Of a stretch of DNA of 64,000 bases, positions 46,202 to 54,092 are shown piece after piece (position 1 is the first letter of the stretch; every line of letters starts with the position of its first letter). Source of the stretch: Candidatus Pantoea floridensis (GTDB lineage: Bacteria; Pseudomonadota; Gammaproteobacteria; Enterobacterales; Enterobacteriaceae). The position numbers and the translations under genes are program-made. Location: the NCBI RefSeq assembly GCF_900215435.1, contig NZ_OCMY01000001.1:3348001-3412000 (forward strand), read 5' to 3'. Under the pieces are notes generated by a model. It was given only the letters and a program-made list of their open reading frames with translations. It had not been told where the DNA came from and did no database searches.

Positions 46202-46405
46202 TTAGCCTAACCAGCGTTTTGCTTCGGCATCGCTGATATCGCGGTAATAGACTTTATGCAGTCGTTCACCGCAGCTTTTGCATTGTGCTTCTACATGAGT
46301 AGAAAAATAGTGGCGACCCGCTGGCGAAATTGCGCCTTTACGGGATATTTGGACGTTGCGCCATCGATGTGCATGCGGAATAAAGCTGAAGAATTTTAAT
46401 TTCAT
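46202..46405 (-). CDS. small unknown protein with a CxxC motif
   Basis: A 67-residue protein beginning MKLKFFSFIPHAHRWRN. It has one CKSCG pair that could be half of a metal site and a basic, aromatic N-terminal half. I do not recognise the family. The frame is open up to 46498, but the inner start looks more natural. It is the last host gene before the integrated element and faces ahpF. Confidence 0.55.
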   Translation of the reverse strand: MKLKFFSFIPHAHRWRNVQISRKGAISPAGRHYFSTHVEAQCKSCGERLHKVYYRDISDAEAKRWLG

Positions 46406-46546
46406 TATCGCTACCGGATTGGGGTGGGCGGTGTCTGTCTTTAAATCCGGGATGCCATTAGGCCGATTTTCACGCGAGATGGGCTTGATATTTATCAAGC
46501 GTTATTCAGACAGGTCTCGATTTTAAGGTGGTGTGGCGTGGAACGT

Positions 46547-46575
46547 CCTCGTTTGGTCAGGATGAATGAACGAGG
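46547..46575. other. inverted repeat in the original thiM upstream region
   Basis: CCTCGTT (46547-46553) and AACGAGG (46569-46575), just upstream of the -35 of the promoter below. It could be an operator or an RNA hairpin of a leftward transcript. Confidence 0.35.
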
Positions 46576-46585
46576 CATCCACTGA

Positions 46586-46614
46586 TTTACAAGCTCCGAT
46601 GCTCCCATTATCCT
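46586..46614 (+). promoter_or_regulatory. host thiM promoter, now driving the integrase
   Basis: TTTACA (46586-46591) and TATCCT (46609-46614) separated by 17 bases. The predicted start near 46621 places the 5' hairpin GCATGAA/TTCATGC and the TPP aptamer at the beginning of the transcript. Confidence 0.6.
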
Positions 46615-46621
46615 GTCTGCG

Positions 46622-46718
46622 GCATGAAGCAATACATTCATGCTATGACTCGGGGTGCCCCTGTAACACAGGGCTGAGATACACCCGCTGACCTGATCTG
46701 GATAATGCCAGCGTAGGG
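46622..46718 (+). ncRNA. TPP riboswitch, left half-site copy (attL), P1 stem broken
   Basis: A THI-element aptamer. The 5' hairpin (46622-46643) is followed by the core ATGACTCGGGGTGCCC, the CTGAGA box, ACACCCG, ACCTGATCTGGATAATGCCA and GCGTAGGG, ending at 46718. All conserved loops are present. The sequence that should close P1 (AAGTCA after GTAGGG) is replaced by element sequence GGCTAC, so TGACT has no partner and this copy is probably inactive as a switch. Compare the intact copy at 63802. Confidence 0.88.
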
Positions 46719-46737
46719 GGCTACTTTCCCTTTCCCT

Positions 46738-46763
46738 TCATATAGATAAAGATATTTCCATCT
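46738..46763. repeat. left attP arm repeat
   Basis: The reverse complement of this stretch starts AGATGGAA and ends ATCTATATGA, as does 63781-63805 on the plus strand. In the excised circle the two would flank the core as an imperfect inverted repeat of about 25 bases (20 matches). Confidence 0.65.
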
Positions 46764-48076
46764 TGTTTTCATTCACTACTGATACAAGATTAGGAACAGC
46801 TTTGTTATCTAAACGTATTCGTTACACCTTCAAACGCAGCTCAATCTACTACGTTCAATTCTCTCTCCCGGAAGGAAAGATGTTTAGGAGATCTCTGGAC
46901 ACTGATAGCCACAGGGAAGCTAGCGCATTGATGATAGCTTTAATGCCTCAGCTCCTAATGGTTAAGGGGGGCTTGTCTTCCTCTGAAGAGTTCAACATTG
47001 CCATCAGTTCGTTGATTAAAAATAGGATGGTCAAGAGGGCAGACAGAGCGCTTCCTCCTCCAGTGGCTAAGCCAGCTCCCATTATTGTTGAACCTCCAGC
47101 GTTCACGCTTGGTGCTGCATGGAATCAATACAAAGCCCAGCGAGGGAGCAATTGGACAATAGCCATAGCTTCAGCTAATGACCGGTACATTGAGCCATTA
47201 CTGGCTGTATTAGGTGATGGGAGCGATGTAGAGAGGATTAGTAAACGGGATATAAATAACGTGATGGAAGCAGTGGAGGGGCTGCCTAAACGAGTTGTAC
47301 AGCCTTACAGGGCCATGACTATTCAGCAGCTATTAGCCTGTGACGATGTAGCACAGGAGGATCTGATAGGCACTGAAGCAATACACAAACATCTCAAGCT
47401 GTATAAATCTCTGTTCAAAACGTTCCTGACAGATGAGAAGGGGATATTAACAAAATCTCCCACTGACGGTGTAACAGCTCCTCCATCCTCTAAAAGATTT
47501 GGTGCCTATTCAGTTGGAGAGATGCGCTCGTTTGTCTCTTACGCAATCAATCATGCTGATGGATGGCTCAAGTGGATCATCTTATTGCTGGCATACACTG
47601 GCGCTAGACGTGGAGAGATTGCAACGCTCACTAAATCTCAGGTTTGTTTTGATGATGATAGCATTCGACATTATCTTCTCATTACTGACGGTAAGACTGA
47701 TAACGCAGCTAGGCAAGTTCCCATACATCAACATCTTATTGAGCTTGGTTTCCTTGAGTTTGTCGAAAGGCGCGACCACCATTTATTCCTTGAAGTGTCA
47801 GGCTCGAACATGAATAAGATTAGTAAGGAGATGGCGGTGCTTAGGGAGAGGCTGAACATTCCATACAGGGACATACACAATCAGCGCCGCATAGTGCACA
47901 GCTTCAGACATAGTGTTGTCACTGCTGCCTCTGGATGGGTGAATAACATTGCTCATTTACAACAGGTAATAGGGCACGAGAAGACGGGGACAGGCATCAC
48001 AGCTAGATACATGCATACCTTCCCATTGAACACCGTAAGCCATGTCATTGATAAACTTAACTGGATGATCATGTGA
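46763..48076 (+). CDS. tyrosine recombinase (integrase) of the element
   Basis: Phage-type integrase of up to 437 residues. The catalytic set is complete in the C-terminal domain: Arg in YTGARRGEIATL, His-x-x-Arg in VHSFRHSVVTAA, His in VIGHEKTGTG and the nucleophile Tyr in ITARYMHTF. The N-terminal part (YYVQFSLPEGKMFRRSLDTDS) is a typical arm-binding/SAM-like region. The longest frame starts with TTG at 46763 without a ribosome site. TTG at 46802 is preceded by AGGAA at good spacing and is the more likely start (424 residues). It reads away from attL and could be transcribed from the captured thiM promoter. Confidence 0.9.
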   Translation: MFSFTTDTRLGTALLSKRIRYTFKRSSIYYVQFSLPEGKMFRRSLDTDSHREASALMIALMPQLLMVKGGLSSSEEFNIAISSLIKNRMVKRADRALPPPVAKPAPIIVEPPAFTLGAAWNQYKAQRGSNWTIAIASANDRYIEPLLAVLGDGSDVERISKRDINNVMEAVEGLPKRVVQPYRAMTIQQLLACDDVAQEDLIGTEAIHKHLKLYKSLFKTFLTDEKGILTKSPTDGVTAPPSSKRFGAYSVGEMRSFVSYAINHADGWLKWIILLLAYTGARRGEIATLTKSQVCFDDDSIRHYLLITDGKTDNAARQVPIHQHLIELGFLEFVERRDHHLFLEVSGSNMNKISKEMAVLRERLNIPYRDIHNQRRIVHSFRHSVVTAASGWVNNIAHLQQVIGHEKTGTGITARYMHTFPLNTVSHVIDKLNWMIM

Positions 48077-48240
48077 TTTGATTAAGCTCACGTTTGAAGT
48101 AGATAGTGATAGTTGATTAGAAAATAATCTTGCAAAGCATCTCTAAATGTTAGGTAATGTTAATTGTTGTTTGGGATGTTTGTTCATGGAAGATCGTCAT
48201 TTAATGCTTAAAGAAAGTTACTTTTAGAAGGAATTAAGAA

Positions 48241-48447
48241 ATGCCAAGTGACCATGAGTTAGTTAACTTTTCTCAAGACTACGAATTAAATTATGTATTA
48301 AATAAAGTAGGAAAGCGCCAGACAGAGACTAATCGTGCCGCCCTTCGTAAGCTCGGTGCTGAGCTCAAAAATCAATTAGGTAGGGCCACCCTCACCCATA
48401 GCCAATTATATCAGCATGTGAAAAACAGACTTGCTCTTTTAGAGTGA
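48241..48447 (+). CDS. small unknown protein, element cargo
   Basis: 68 residues, charged and helical (VGKRQTETNRAALRKLGAELKNQLG). The start follows AAGGAATTAAGAA. I do not recognise the family. It lies 39 bases before the 220-residue gene in the same direction and may be its operon partner. The 164 bases between the integrase and this gene show nothing identifiable. Confidence 0.55.
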   Translation: MPSDHELVNFSQDYELNYVLNKVGKRQTETNRAALRKLGAELKNQLGRATLTHSQLYQHVKNRLALLE

Positions 48448-48486
48448 TTTGAAAAGGGAAAGGATTCCCACTTATTGAGACTCAAT

Positions 48487-49149
48487 ATGTCTAAAGATCT
48501 TGAAGTACCTAAAGAGACTGGCAAAGACTACGTCCACACAGCATTCAAAACAGCTTTAGGTGAGGTGCCTTTAGCTGGAGGCGCTTTAGTTGAAATTTTC
48601 TCAGCAGTTATAGAGTCCCCATTTCAGAAAAGAAAAATAGAATGGATGCATAGAGTTGTAGATGCAATTGAAGAGCTTCAAGAAAAAGGGCTTAAAGTAG
48701 ATGAGTTAAGAGAAAACGAACAGTTTATCTCCGCTGTATTCTACGCATCTCATCTCGCTATGAAGACCCATCAAGAAGAAAAGTTGCAAGCTCTCAAAAA
48801 TGCTATCATGAATATAGCGCAAGGGTTTGAAATAGATGAGTCAATACAGCAGATTTATTTAAATTACATCGACCAGTTTACTGTTCTTCATGTGAAAATC
48901 CTTCGCTTTGCTTTAAGTAGGAAAGTTTCACCAAATATTATGATGGGATCGTTAAAGCCTATTCTTATATCAACATATCCTGAACTTGATAGAAAGGAAG
49001 GGTTAGTGAATCAAATATGGAAAGAACTTTATAATTCTGGTTTGATATCTGTCGATTCTCTTCAAGGTGGGCTCTCGTCGCAAGGGTTAGGGCAAAAATT
49101 TACCACTCAATTGGGTGACAATTTCCTTAGATTTATTGAAGAGCGTTAA
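48487..49149 (+). CDS. unknown accessory protein with hydrophobic N-terminal segment
   Basis: About 220 residues from MSKDLEVPKE. A hydrophobic/glycine segment (TALGEVPLAGGALVEIFSAV, residues ~24-43) is followed by SPFQKRKIEWMHRVVDAIEELQ, a helical region and a more polar C-terminus. Similar small-residue segments followed by a KRxxEW helix occur in unnamed accessory-island proteins that I have seen as hypothetical. A role in phage defence or exclusion is speculation. Next to the integrase and transcribed outwards from the virion-type cassette, so it is typical moron-type cargo. Confidence 0.7.
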   Translation: MSKDLEVPKETGKDYVHTAFKTALGEVPLAGGALVEIFSAVIESPFQKRKIEWMHRVVDAIEELQEKGLKVDELRENEQFISAVFYASHLAMKTHQEEKLQALKNAIMNIAQGFEIDESIQQIYLNYIDQFTVLHVKILRFALSRKVSPNIMMGSLKPILISTYPELDRKEGLVNQIWKELYNSGLISVDSLQGGLSSQGLGQKFTTQLGDNFLRFIEER

Positions 49150-49615
49150 TGCTATAGAGCGTGCAGCAAAAGCTGCGTTCGCTGTTAAAATGACTCCCGT
49201 TCACTCCTGTGAACAAGTGTGTTGGAGTCAGTGTATAGCATCATTAACACTCTGCTATACGTAAGTGAATATGTACGCATGTACAGAGAAGTGAACAATA
49301 GTATGAACGAGGGGGTATTTAAAAGTATATAAATTCAGGGGGGGATTTGAATGGTCTATGAAGGGTGCATGAATGGAAAGGTGCACGGGAGGGCGCTGGC
49401 GTTTATCGCTTTGACTAACCTAATAATGCTATCATAGGACACGCAGCAGAGTTGCATATGCGCCAAGGCTCTCTCACAGCTAGGGCTGTTCGTTCCCTAT
49501 GCATAAATTAAAACCTAATTCGCTATTTACTTATACTACCTGATTCGTTAATTCTCAAACTGCCCCTTATCCTGACTAACGCTAGTATCTGTGTATATAC
49601 TAATTCGTTAATTAA
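49150..49615. other. non-coding stretch between cargo and serine recombinase
   Basis: No ORF of note. Contains a palindromic GACTC..GAGTC region near 49191-49230 (ACTCCCGTTCACTCCTGTGA), G-runs near 49340 and three copies of the AATTCGTTAAT family at its right end (listed separately). Confidence 0.5.
49513..49613. repeat. AATTCGTTAAT repeats beside the serine recombinase (three copies)
   Basis: ACCTAATTCGCTATTT (49513-49527, diverged), TACCTGATTCGTTAATT (49537-49553) and TACTAATTCGTTAATT (49598-49613). The CG cores of the first two are 25 bases apart and the last two 60 apart. More copies occur at 50162 and, inverted, at 61106-61347. Confidence 0.75.
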
Positions 49616-50158
49616 TCAGCTCAATACCTTGTGCACAGTGGTGCGTGAGATAGAGAGCTGCTTACTAATGGCTAGTTTGTTCATTCCTTCAGCGTATAAC
49701 TTACGGATAGAGGCGTGAAGCTGTTCATCAGGTTTAGGGCCAAAGGTAACCCCACGTTCCATTGCTGCTCTCTTACCTTCGTTAGTACGCTCTAGAATAC
49801 GCTTACGTTCAAATTCACCAACAGCAGCAATTACAGTGTAGATAACACGGCCTATATCAGAATTAATATCTGTCTGGCCCAAGTCCATACACACTAAGCC
49901 AACACCCTTAGCCTTCAGCTCATCAGCAATAGACAGTGCATCACGTGTATTACGCGCTAAGCGGTCTAGCTTCATCACAATCACTGTATCCCCTGCTTGT
50001 ACATCAGCAAGCATACGCATTAGCTCAGGCCTCTCAGCATTCTTACCTGAGATGTTCTCTTGAAATACGCGCTCACAGCCAAGCTCAGTCAATGCGGCTA
50101 CCTGTAACCCTGTATTCTGTTCCTGCGTACTTACGCGGGCGTATCCGTATTTCATCAC
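49616..50158 (-). CDS. serine recombinase, resolvase/invertase family
   Basis: 180 residues. The catalytic domain starts with YGYARVSTQEQN (nucleophile Ser near residue 10) and has VIVMKLDRLARNTRDAL and ERKRILERTNEGKRAA motifs. A C-terminal Hin-type HTH reads IRKLYAEGMNKLAISKQLSISRTTVHKVL. It could resolve multimers of an excised or replicating form, or invert a segment. It is immediately flanked on both sides by copies of the AATTCGTTAAT repeat; the upstream copy reaches into the ribosome site. The start is GTG or the following ATG. Confidence 0.92.
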   Translation of the reverse strand: MMKYGYARVSTQEQNTGLQVAALTELGCERVFQENISGKNAERPELMRMLADVQAGDTVIVMKLDRLARNTRDALSIADELKAKGVGLVCMDLGQTDINSDIGRVIYTVIAAVGEFERKRILERTNEGKRAAMERGVTFGPKPDEQLHASIRKLYAEGMNKLAISKQLSISRTTVHKVLS

Positions 50159-50161
50159 TAA

Positions 50162-50178
50162 TACCTAATTCGTTAATT
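50162..50178. repeat. AATTCGTTAAT repeat upstream of the serine recombinase
   Basis: TACCTAATTCGTTAATT, four bases from the start codon of the leftward recombinase gene and covering its probable AGG ribosome site. A repressor or recombinase binding here would block translation or transcription. Confidence 0.75.
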
Positions 50179-50383
50179 AAGTATTCATTGTGATTTAGTG
50201 TTCACTTTTTCACAAGACTGTGTGCACAAATTAAATTGCTTGACGTAGGGTGGCAATATTGATCTACTAAAAGATTGCCCCTCCCTTTGAAATTATCCTA
50301 CCTGCTTCGTTGGTGGCTATAAGGGGGGGCTACGGTGGGTGCTGACTACTTGCATAGCCCCTCATTTTTAGCTCACATAAATT

Positions 50384-50458
50384 GGACATAATCCAAGAGA
50401 CTTGCTCTCTATGTCCGTGACGGGAGTATGCTAAGCCTTACATCCGAAGTGGATTTTT
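50384..50458 (+). other. hairpin and terminator-like structure of unknown use
   Basis: GGACAT (50384-50389) pairs with ATGTCC (50411-50416) with an inner AGAGA/TCTCT stem. ATCC..GGAT with a T-run follows at 50442-50458. It could be the 3' end of a short rightward RNA starting near 50260, but no clean promoter is visible. Confidence 0.3.
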
Positions 50459-50463
50459 ATTAT

Positions 50464-50679
50464 TCAGGGCGGATGCTCTAGAGATTCGATTGCCATTCTC
50501 ATGGCAAGATGCTCTTCACCGGTTAACGCTTTGTATCTCGTAGCTAGCCTACTTATCTCCTCCACCAATAAGCTCCGGCTAGTTTCTTCACCTCTCGCAG
50601 CTTTCTGGATAGCAACCTGTCCAACTATCTGACATGCATCATCAAAATTCTGTTCAAGTTGCTTACTCAAAATCGACAC
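50464..50679 (-). CDS. small YmgB/AriR-like protein
   Basis: 71 residues from the GTG at 50679, which has GAGG five bases upstream. A longer frame to 50787 would add a hydrophobic leader but overlaps a strong divergent promoter. The pattern LSKQLEQNFDDACQIVGQVAIQ..GEETSRSLLVEEISRLATRYK resembles the small helical YmgA/AriR/YcgZ family of E. coli, which act as connectors for Rcs and biofilm control. The match is weak and by eye. Last gene of the leftward cassette. Confidence 0.5.
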   Translation of the reverse strand: MSILSKQLEQNFDDACQIVGQVAIQKAARGEETSRSLLVEEISRLATRYKALTGEEHLAMRMAIESLEHPP

Positions 50680-50780
50680 ATTCACCTCACGCTTAACATA
50701 ATCAAGTCCAGGATGAGATAGAGAGTGAAGCATTAGGTGCAGGATTCCAATAAGAATAATTGAAAAATTTATGAAATTAT

Positions 50781-50809
50781 TTGGCACTCTTATTCTGTTT
50801 GACTAAAAT
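50781..50809 (+). promoter_or_regulatory. strong sigma-70 promoter for a small RNA
   Basis: TTGGCA (50781-50786), 17-base spacer, TAAAAT (50804-50809). It points right, against the surrounding leftward genes, and the only thing between it and a terminator is about 60 bases. Confidence 0.7.
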
Positions 50810-50815
50810 GATGGT

Positions 50816-50875
50816 GTTACAAAAGCCATTCCTTACTGATTGTTCCCCTCGCCATCCTCTGACGAGGGTTTTTTT
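50816..50875 (+). ncRNA. predicted small RNA of about 60 nt
   Basis: From the predicted start after the promoter at 50781, through an unstructured segment (ACAAAAGCCATTCCTTACTG), to a terminator CCCTCG (50846-50851)/CGAGGG (50863-50868) with a seven-base T-run. No ORF with a ribosome site. The layout of single-stranded seed plus terminator is typical of Hfq-type sRNAs. The 3' end overlaps the tail of the convergent 55-residue gene. No known sRNA recognised. Confidence 0.6.
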
Positions 50876-51041
50876 ATATTTTATTTTCGGGCTTAAATGA
50901 AGAGCTCTTCAATATTTTGAGAAGCCTTCCTTCCCGGTTCCTCTTCCTCCTGCTGTAATACCATTGAAGCAATAATTTCAAGGGCGCTATACCCACAAGG
51001 GCTAATAACGCATCTAAAGCCGTAACCGTCGGAGACGACAT
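50874..51041 (-). CDS. 55-residue single-pass membrane protein
   Basis: Short gene with a perfect AGGAGG ribosome site five bases before the ATG. The protein starts MSSPTVTALDALLALVGIAP, has one hydrophobic segment to about residue 29 and then a strongly basic tail (YYSRRKRNREGRLLK). Topology fits a small inner-membrane protein, possibly holin- or antiholin-like, but no lysis enzyme accompanies it. Twelve bases separate it from the upstream fibre-like gene. Confidence 0.65.
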   Translation of the reverse strand: MSSPTVTALDALLALVGIAPLKLLLQWYYSRRKRNREGRLLKILKSSSFKPENKI

Positions 51042-51053
51042 ACGCCTCCTGAT

Positions 51054-51269
51054 TTAGCCTGCTTTAGATTCCAGTGCAACAATGCGAGCAATCAGGGCCG
51101 CCAGAGTAATACCGTTAACCGTGACTGATGCAGGAACTGAAGAGAGGGCTTGGAACGTGGCTGTTCCATTACCGTTAGCTATTAAGAATTGACCAGCGGT
51201 TGCAGAAGCAGCCCCTTTGCATTCATGCAAATCTACTCCTGTTAAAGATGAATGTTGTATATCTGCCAT
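51054..51269 (-). CDS. head-fibre/decoration-like small virion protein
   Basis: 71 residues. The N-terminal ADIQHSSLTGVDLHECKGAA segment followed by ATAGQFLIANGNGTATFQAL matches a motif (DLHEPKG..A....V..G.G) that I know from small phage proteins encoded near capsid genes, including head fibres. The C-terminal LAALIARIVALESKAG is a short coiled coil, suitable for trimerisation. It is the clearest virion signal next to the 611-residue protein. Strong AAAGGAG ribosome site. Confidence 0.65.
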   Translation of the reverse strand: MADIQHSSLTGVDLHECKGAASATAGQFLIANGNGTATFQALSSVPASVTVNGITLAALIARIVALESKAG

Positions 51270-51417
51270 TTTTATAAGGCTCCTTTGATTATTGTTATAT
51301 ATTATGCAATATATCGATTAAAAGGCCCCCAGACGATCTGTGAGCCACTATTACGCCTTTAGTGGGGCAGATGCATTAGAAGAACCTAAGGTGGTTTATA
51401 GATCGTTAGGGAACGAT

Positions 51418-53253
51418 TTAGCGCCCATTTGCCTCTGCGCCATTATTTGTGGTGGTGGGGTTGCTATTCGATTCACCAAAGAAATCTGATTCGTAGCGTT
51501 TAAACTGTTTATCAAAATCTTCATTCCCTTCCAGATGCGCAGCAGCACGAACGGTCTTGTTAACCAGAGGAGATATTTTCTGATTTAAATCGCTCGCTTT
51601 CGCAATTACAGCCGGGTTTCCCTCATACCCCTTTTTAGGGCGGAATGTGAGAGAGCCATTGCGGAAGGTATATTCTAATGCGCCATCGGCTGCGCTCTGC
51701 TGTTGCTCCACATTAGCAAAGCCTACGTTGTATTGAGATTTTTTAGCCGTATCCACTGTGAAGCCAGTAGTTACCTGTGCATCTTTCCAAGCCTGTTGAA
51801 TAACAGGAGAGAGCTTATCCGTGTAGTTGGTTCCAATGACATTCTCAATGTTAGCCGATACACTTTCATCCACAGTGCCGCCCAGCTGCTTATATTTCAA
51901 AAATTGAGGGGAGGCTAAGAAATCCATTACATTGTTGAGCTGATTAGGCGTCTTTTGTGAAGATGCGAAATCTACAGTGCCAGACAGAATAGCATTTACA
52001 TGCTGATGGAGTTCGCTCTGGGTTCCCTTAACATCATCCACAATAGGGGATTTGCTGGAGAGGGCGTCAATAGTGGATTTAAGAATGTCAGTATGGGTTT
52101 TAGTATCAGCCTTATCTGCCGCACTGTTAGAGGTGGGATTATAATTGTACCCCTTCATGATTTCATCGTACTTATCCATTAGCTGCGGAGTTACACGGTT
52201 AATCACACTGGCCCCAGCTGGGCCAAGCGTCTTAGCAAGCGCTAAAGGAGTGGCATACTTAGGGTCGGCAGCAAAAGGAAGGAGGGCTTTAGCCTGAGCG
52301 CTGTCAATCTGGTGCTGATATACATCCGCTGAGATCTTGCCTGACGCTAAGTCAGAGCTGGCCTTATACAGGTCCCCGAATGGCTTTGTTAATCCATCTA
52401 CATAATCACTTCCCGCAATACCGCGATATTGCATGAGCTGGCTTTGAAACTGCTGCTGTAGCTCTGTGATGGCATTAACTTTCTGCTCTGGAGTCATTAC
52501 CGCGTTTTGCTGGATAGATGTAATTTGTGCCCTCTGTCGGTCATATTCAGACTGTACAGCGCTATTAAGGCCATTACGCACTTGCAACTGGTTAGTCTTC
52601 ATCTTTGCTTCCATCACAGCATTGGCACGCTGTGCATTAGCATTAGCAATGTTAGCTGTCTTCTCTTGTAGGGAAAGTTTCTGGTTCTGTATGGATAGTT
52701 GCTTCCCATAGAAATCCATCTGCTGTGCGGCATGTTCCTGTTGCCGCATCCCATCTACTTGCTGCTGTTGCTGCTCAGCGGTCATGCCTGCATGAATCCA
52801 ACCAGAAGCGGTAGCTTTCTTAAGGTCTGCTTGATATTGCTGCTCAACTGCGGTGCCCTGCGCCAATGTATCGCCCAAGCCAGCGCTCTTAGCTAAGCCG
52901 CTATTAAGCTGAATAAGATCTTCTGTCATTTCCGGATGATTGGCGATGAGCTGATTAAACTTGGCACGCTGTAAACGTTGTGCATCAGTTTGCTTGAGAG
53001 AGCCTTGGTCTACAGCGGCATTAAGTTGGGTGATGTAAGAAGCAAACCCTGCGGTGGCTTGGTTCTTCTGCTTAACCGCTTCCTGTTTCTGGTTGTTAAC
53101 GTACATACCCAAGCCAGTTGAAAGTAGCTGGGTTAGTCCCTGTCCTACTGCTGCCACTGTACCCGCATTACTAACTGGTGCTACTGCCTGTTGTGGAGAG
53201 GCGTTGAATTGTGGAGCGCCTACATCCTGTGTCTCGAAGATGCCTTGAGCCAT
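51418..53253 (-). CDS. internal virion/DNA-ejection-type protein (611 aa)
   Basis: Large, glutamine-rich, mostly helical protein without signal peptide. The N-terminal region has a glycine/alanine stretch (AVGQGLTQLLSTGLGMYVNN) followed by long coiled-coil-like Q/K-rich helices (residues ~130-270) and a globular C-terminal half. This composition is typical of podovirus internal core proteins such as T7 gp14/gp15. I infer the role from composition and from its pairing with the 1592-residue protein; no sequence-level match is claimed. Confidence 0.65.
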   Translation of the reverse strand: MAQGIFETQDVGAPQFNASPQQAVAPVSNAGTVAAVGQGLTQLLSTGLGMYVNNQKQEAVKQKNQATAGFASYITQLNAAVDQGSLKQTDAQRLQRAKFNQLIANHPEMTEDLIQLNSGLAKSAGLGDTLAQGTAVEQQYQADLKKATASGWIHAGMTAEQQQQQVDGMRQQEHAAQQMDFYGKQLSIQNQKLSLQEKTANIANANAQRANAVMEAKMKTNQLQVRNGLNSAVQSEYDRQRAQITSIQQNAVMTPEQKVNAITELQQQFQSQLMQYRGIAGSDYVDGLTKPFGDLYKASSDLASGKISADVYQHQIDSAQAKALLPFAADPKYATPLALAKTLGPAGASVINRVTPQLMDKYDEIMKGYNYNPTSNSAADKADTKTHTDILKSTIDALSSKSPIVDDVKGTQSELHQHVNAILSGTVDFASSQKTPNQLNNVMDFLASPQFLKYKQLGGTVDESVSANIENVIGTNYTDKLSPVIQQAWKDAQVTTGFTVDTAKKSQYNVGFANVEQQQSAADGALEYTFRNGSLTFRPKKGYEGNPAVIAKASDLNQKISPLVNKTVRAAAHLEGNEDFDKQFKRYESDFFGESNSNPTTTNNGAEANGR

Positions 53254-53264
53254 AATAATTCCCC

Positions 53265-53483
53265 TTAGTGCAGATTAATTTTGGTAGAGGTGGTGAGATA
53301 GCTTATATTGCTGAGCAGTTCGTTATGTTTCTTATCCCACATAGCCAGAGCCTCACGGCATACATTCAGCATTGGCACATCTGAAATATCTGTAGCACGG
53401 AGAATGGAGCACCAGCGGCTAATCTCGTATTCAGCCTCTGTCAAAGCTGCTGAGGTATCTTTCAATAATTGTTTTGTGTTCAT
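53265..53483 (-). CDS. small unknown cassette protein
   Basis: 72 residues, helical (LKDTSAALTEAEYEISRWCS). It starts after CAAGGGAAAACAGAACG and ends 11 bases before the 611-residue gene. No family recognised; position suggests an assembly or chaperone role for the internal proteins. Confidence 0.6.
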   Translation of the reverse strand: MNTKQLLKDTSAALTEAEYEISRWCSILRATDISDVPMLNVCREALAMWDKKHNELLSNISYLTTSTKINLH

Positions 53484-53582
53484 CGTTCTGTTTTCCCTTG
53501 AATAGATTTTTTATTGTTTTTATAGATATATGGGGGAGGAGGAGATTTAAGATAACGAGCAGAAAATAGGACAGTTCCATCA

Positions 53583-54056
53583 CTAGCGCATAACCTCATC
53601 TGAGGCTGTAACCAGCTCATCCCTTGGTGTGTTAAAGCCACAATACTTACAATGTGACAGGGGATGATTCTCGTCCCGATGGTCTTCAAAGCTTTTATCG
53701 TACAGGCATGTAACCTTACAGCGCTGGCACGTCCAGTTGATATGGGCTGCTCTCACTTCAGCTAGTCGCTCTGGCTTAGCTGTCTCAAGCATGTAATCAA
53801 TAGCGCGGGCGAGCATAGGGCCATCATTCCACATTCCCTGCACCTTGGATGTATCACAGCCACTAATCATTATCTGCTTATCTATAGTGTATTCGTTGCC
53901 AGACTTGCGGAGAATAATTCCCTTGTATGAGAAATTAATTACATTTTGAGAGGGAAGATAAATCCCCTCGGCGTTCTCTCGCCTCTTCTCCGCTCTCAGC
54001 CGCTGCTGCCTGTTATGCCGCTGTTGGCTAGCCCCTAAGCTCCAATTCTTATTCAT
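53583..54056 (-). CDS. zinc-finger-like unknown protein
   Basis: 157 residues. The N-terminus is very basic (QQRHNRQQRLRAEKRREN). The C-terminal part has paired cysteines/histidines: CQRCKVTC, then HRDENHPLSHCKYCGF, which could form a C2H2-like or zinc-ribbon fold. A nucleic-acid-binding role is plausible. No family recognised. Confidence 0.65.
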   Translation of the reverse strand: MNKNWSLGASQQRHNRQQRLRAEKRRENAEGIYLPSQNVINFSYKGIILRKSGNEYTIDKQIMISGCDTSKVQGMWNDGPMLARAIDYMLETAKPERLAEVRAAHINWTCQRCKVTCLYDKSFEDHRDENHPLSHCKYCGFNTPRDELVTASDEVMR

Positions 54057-54092
54057 CTCTGCGACTCCTTAACTACCTACTTCCGAATTAAA

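Noticed and set aside
46645..46718. Left TPP aptamer as a second functional thi gene leader
   Set aside because: No thiamine gene follows; the P1 partner is missing and the downstream gene is the integrase.
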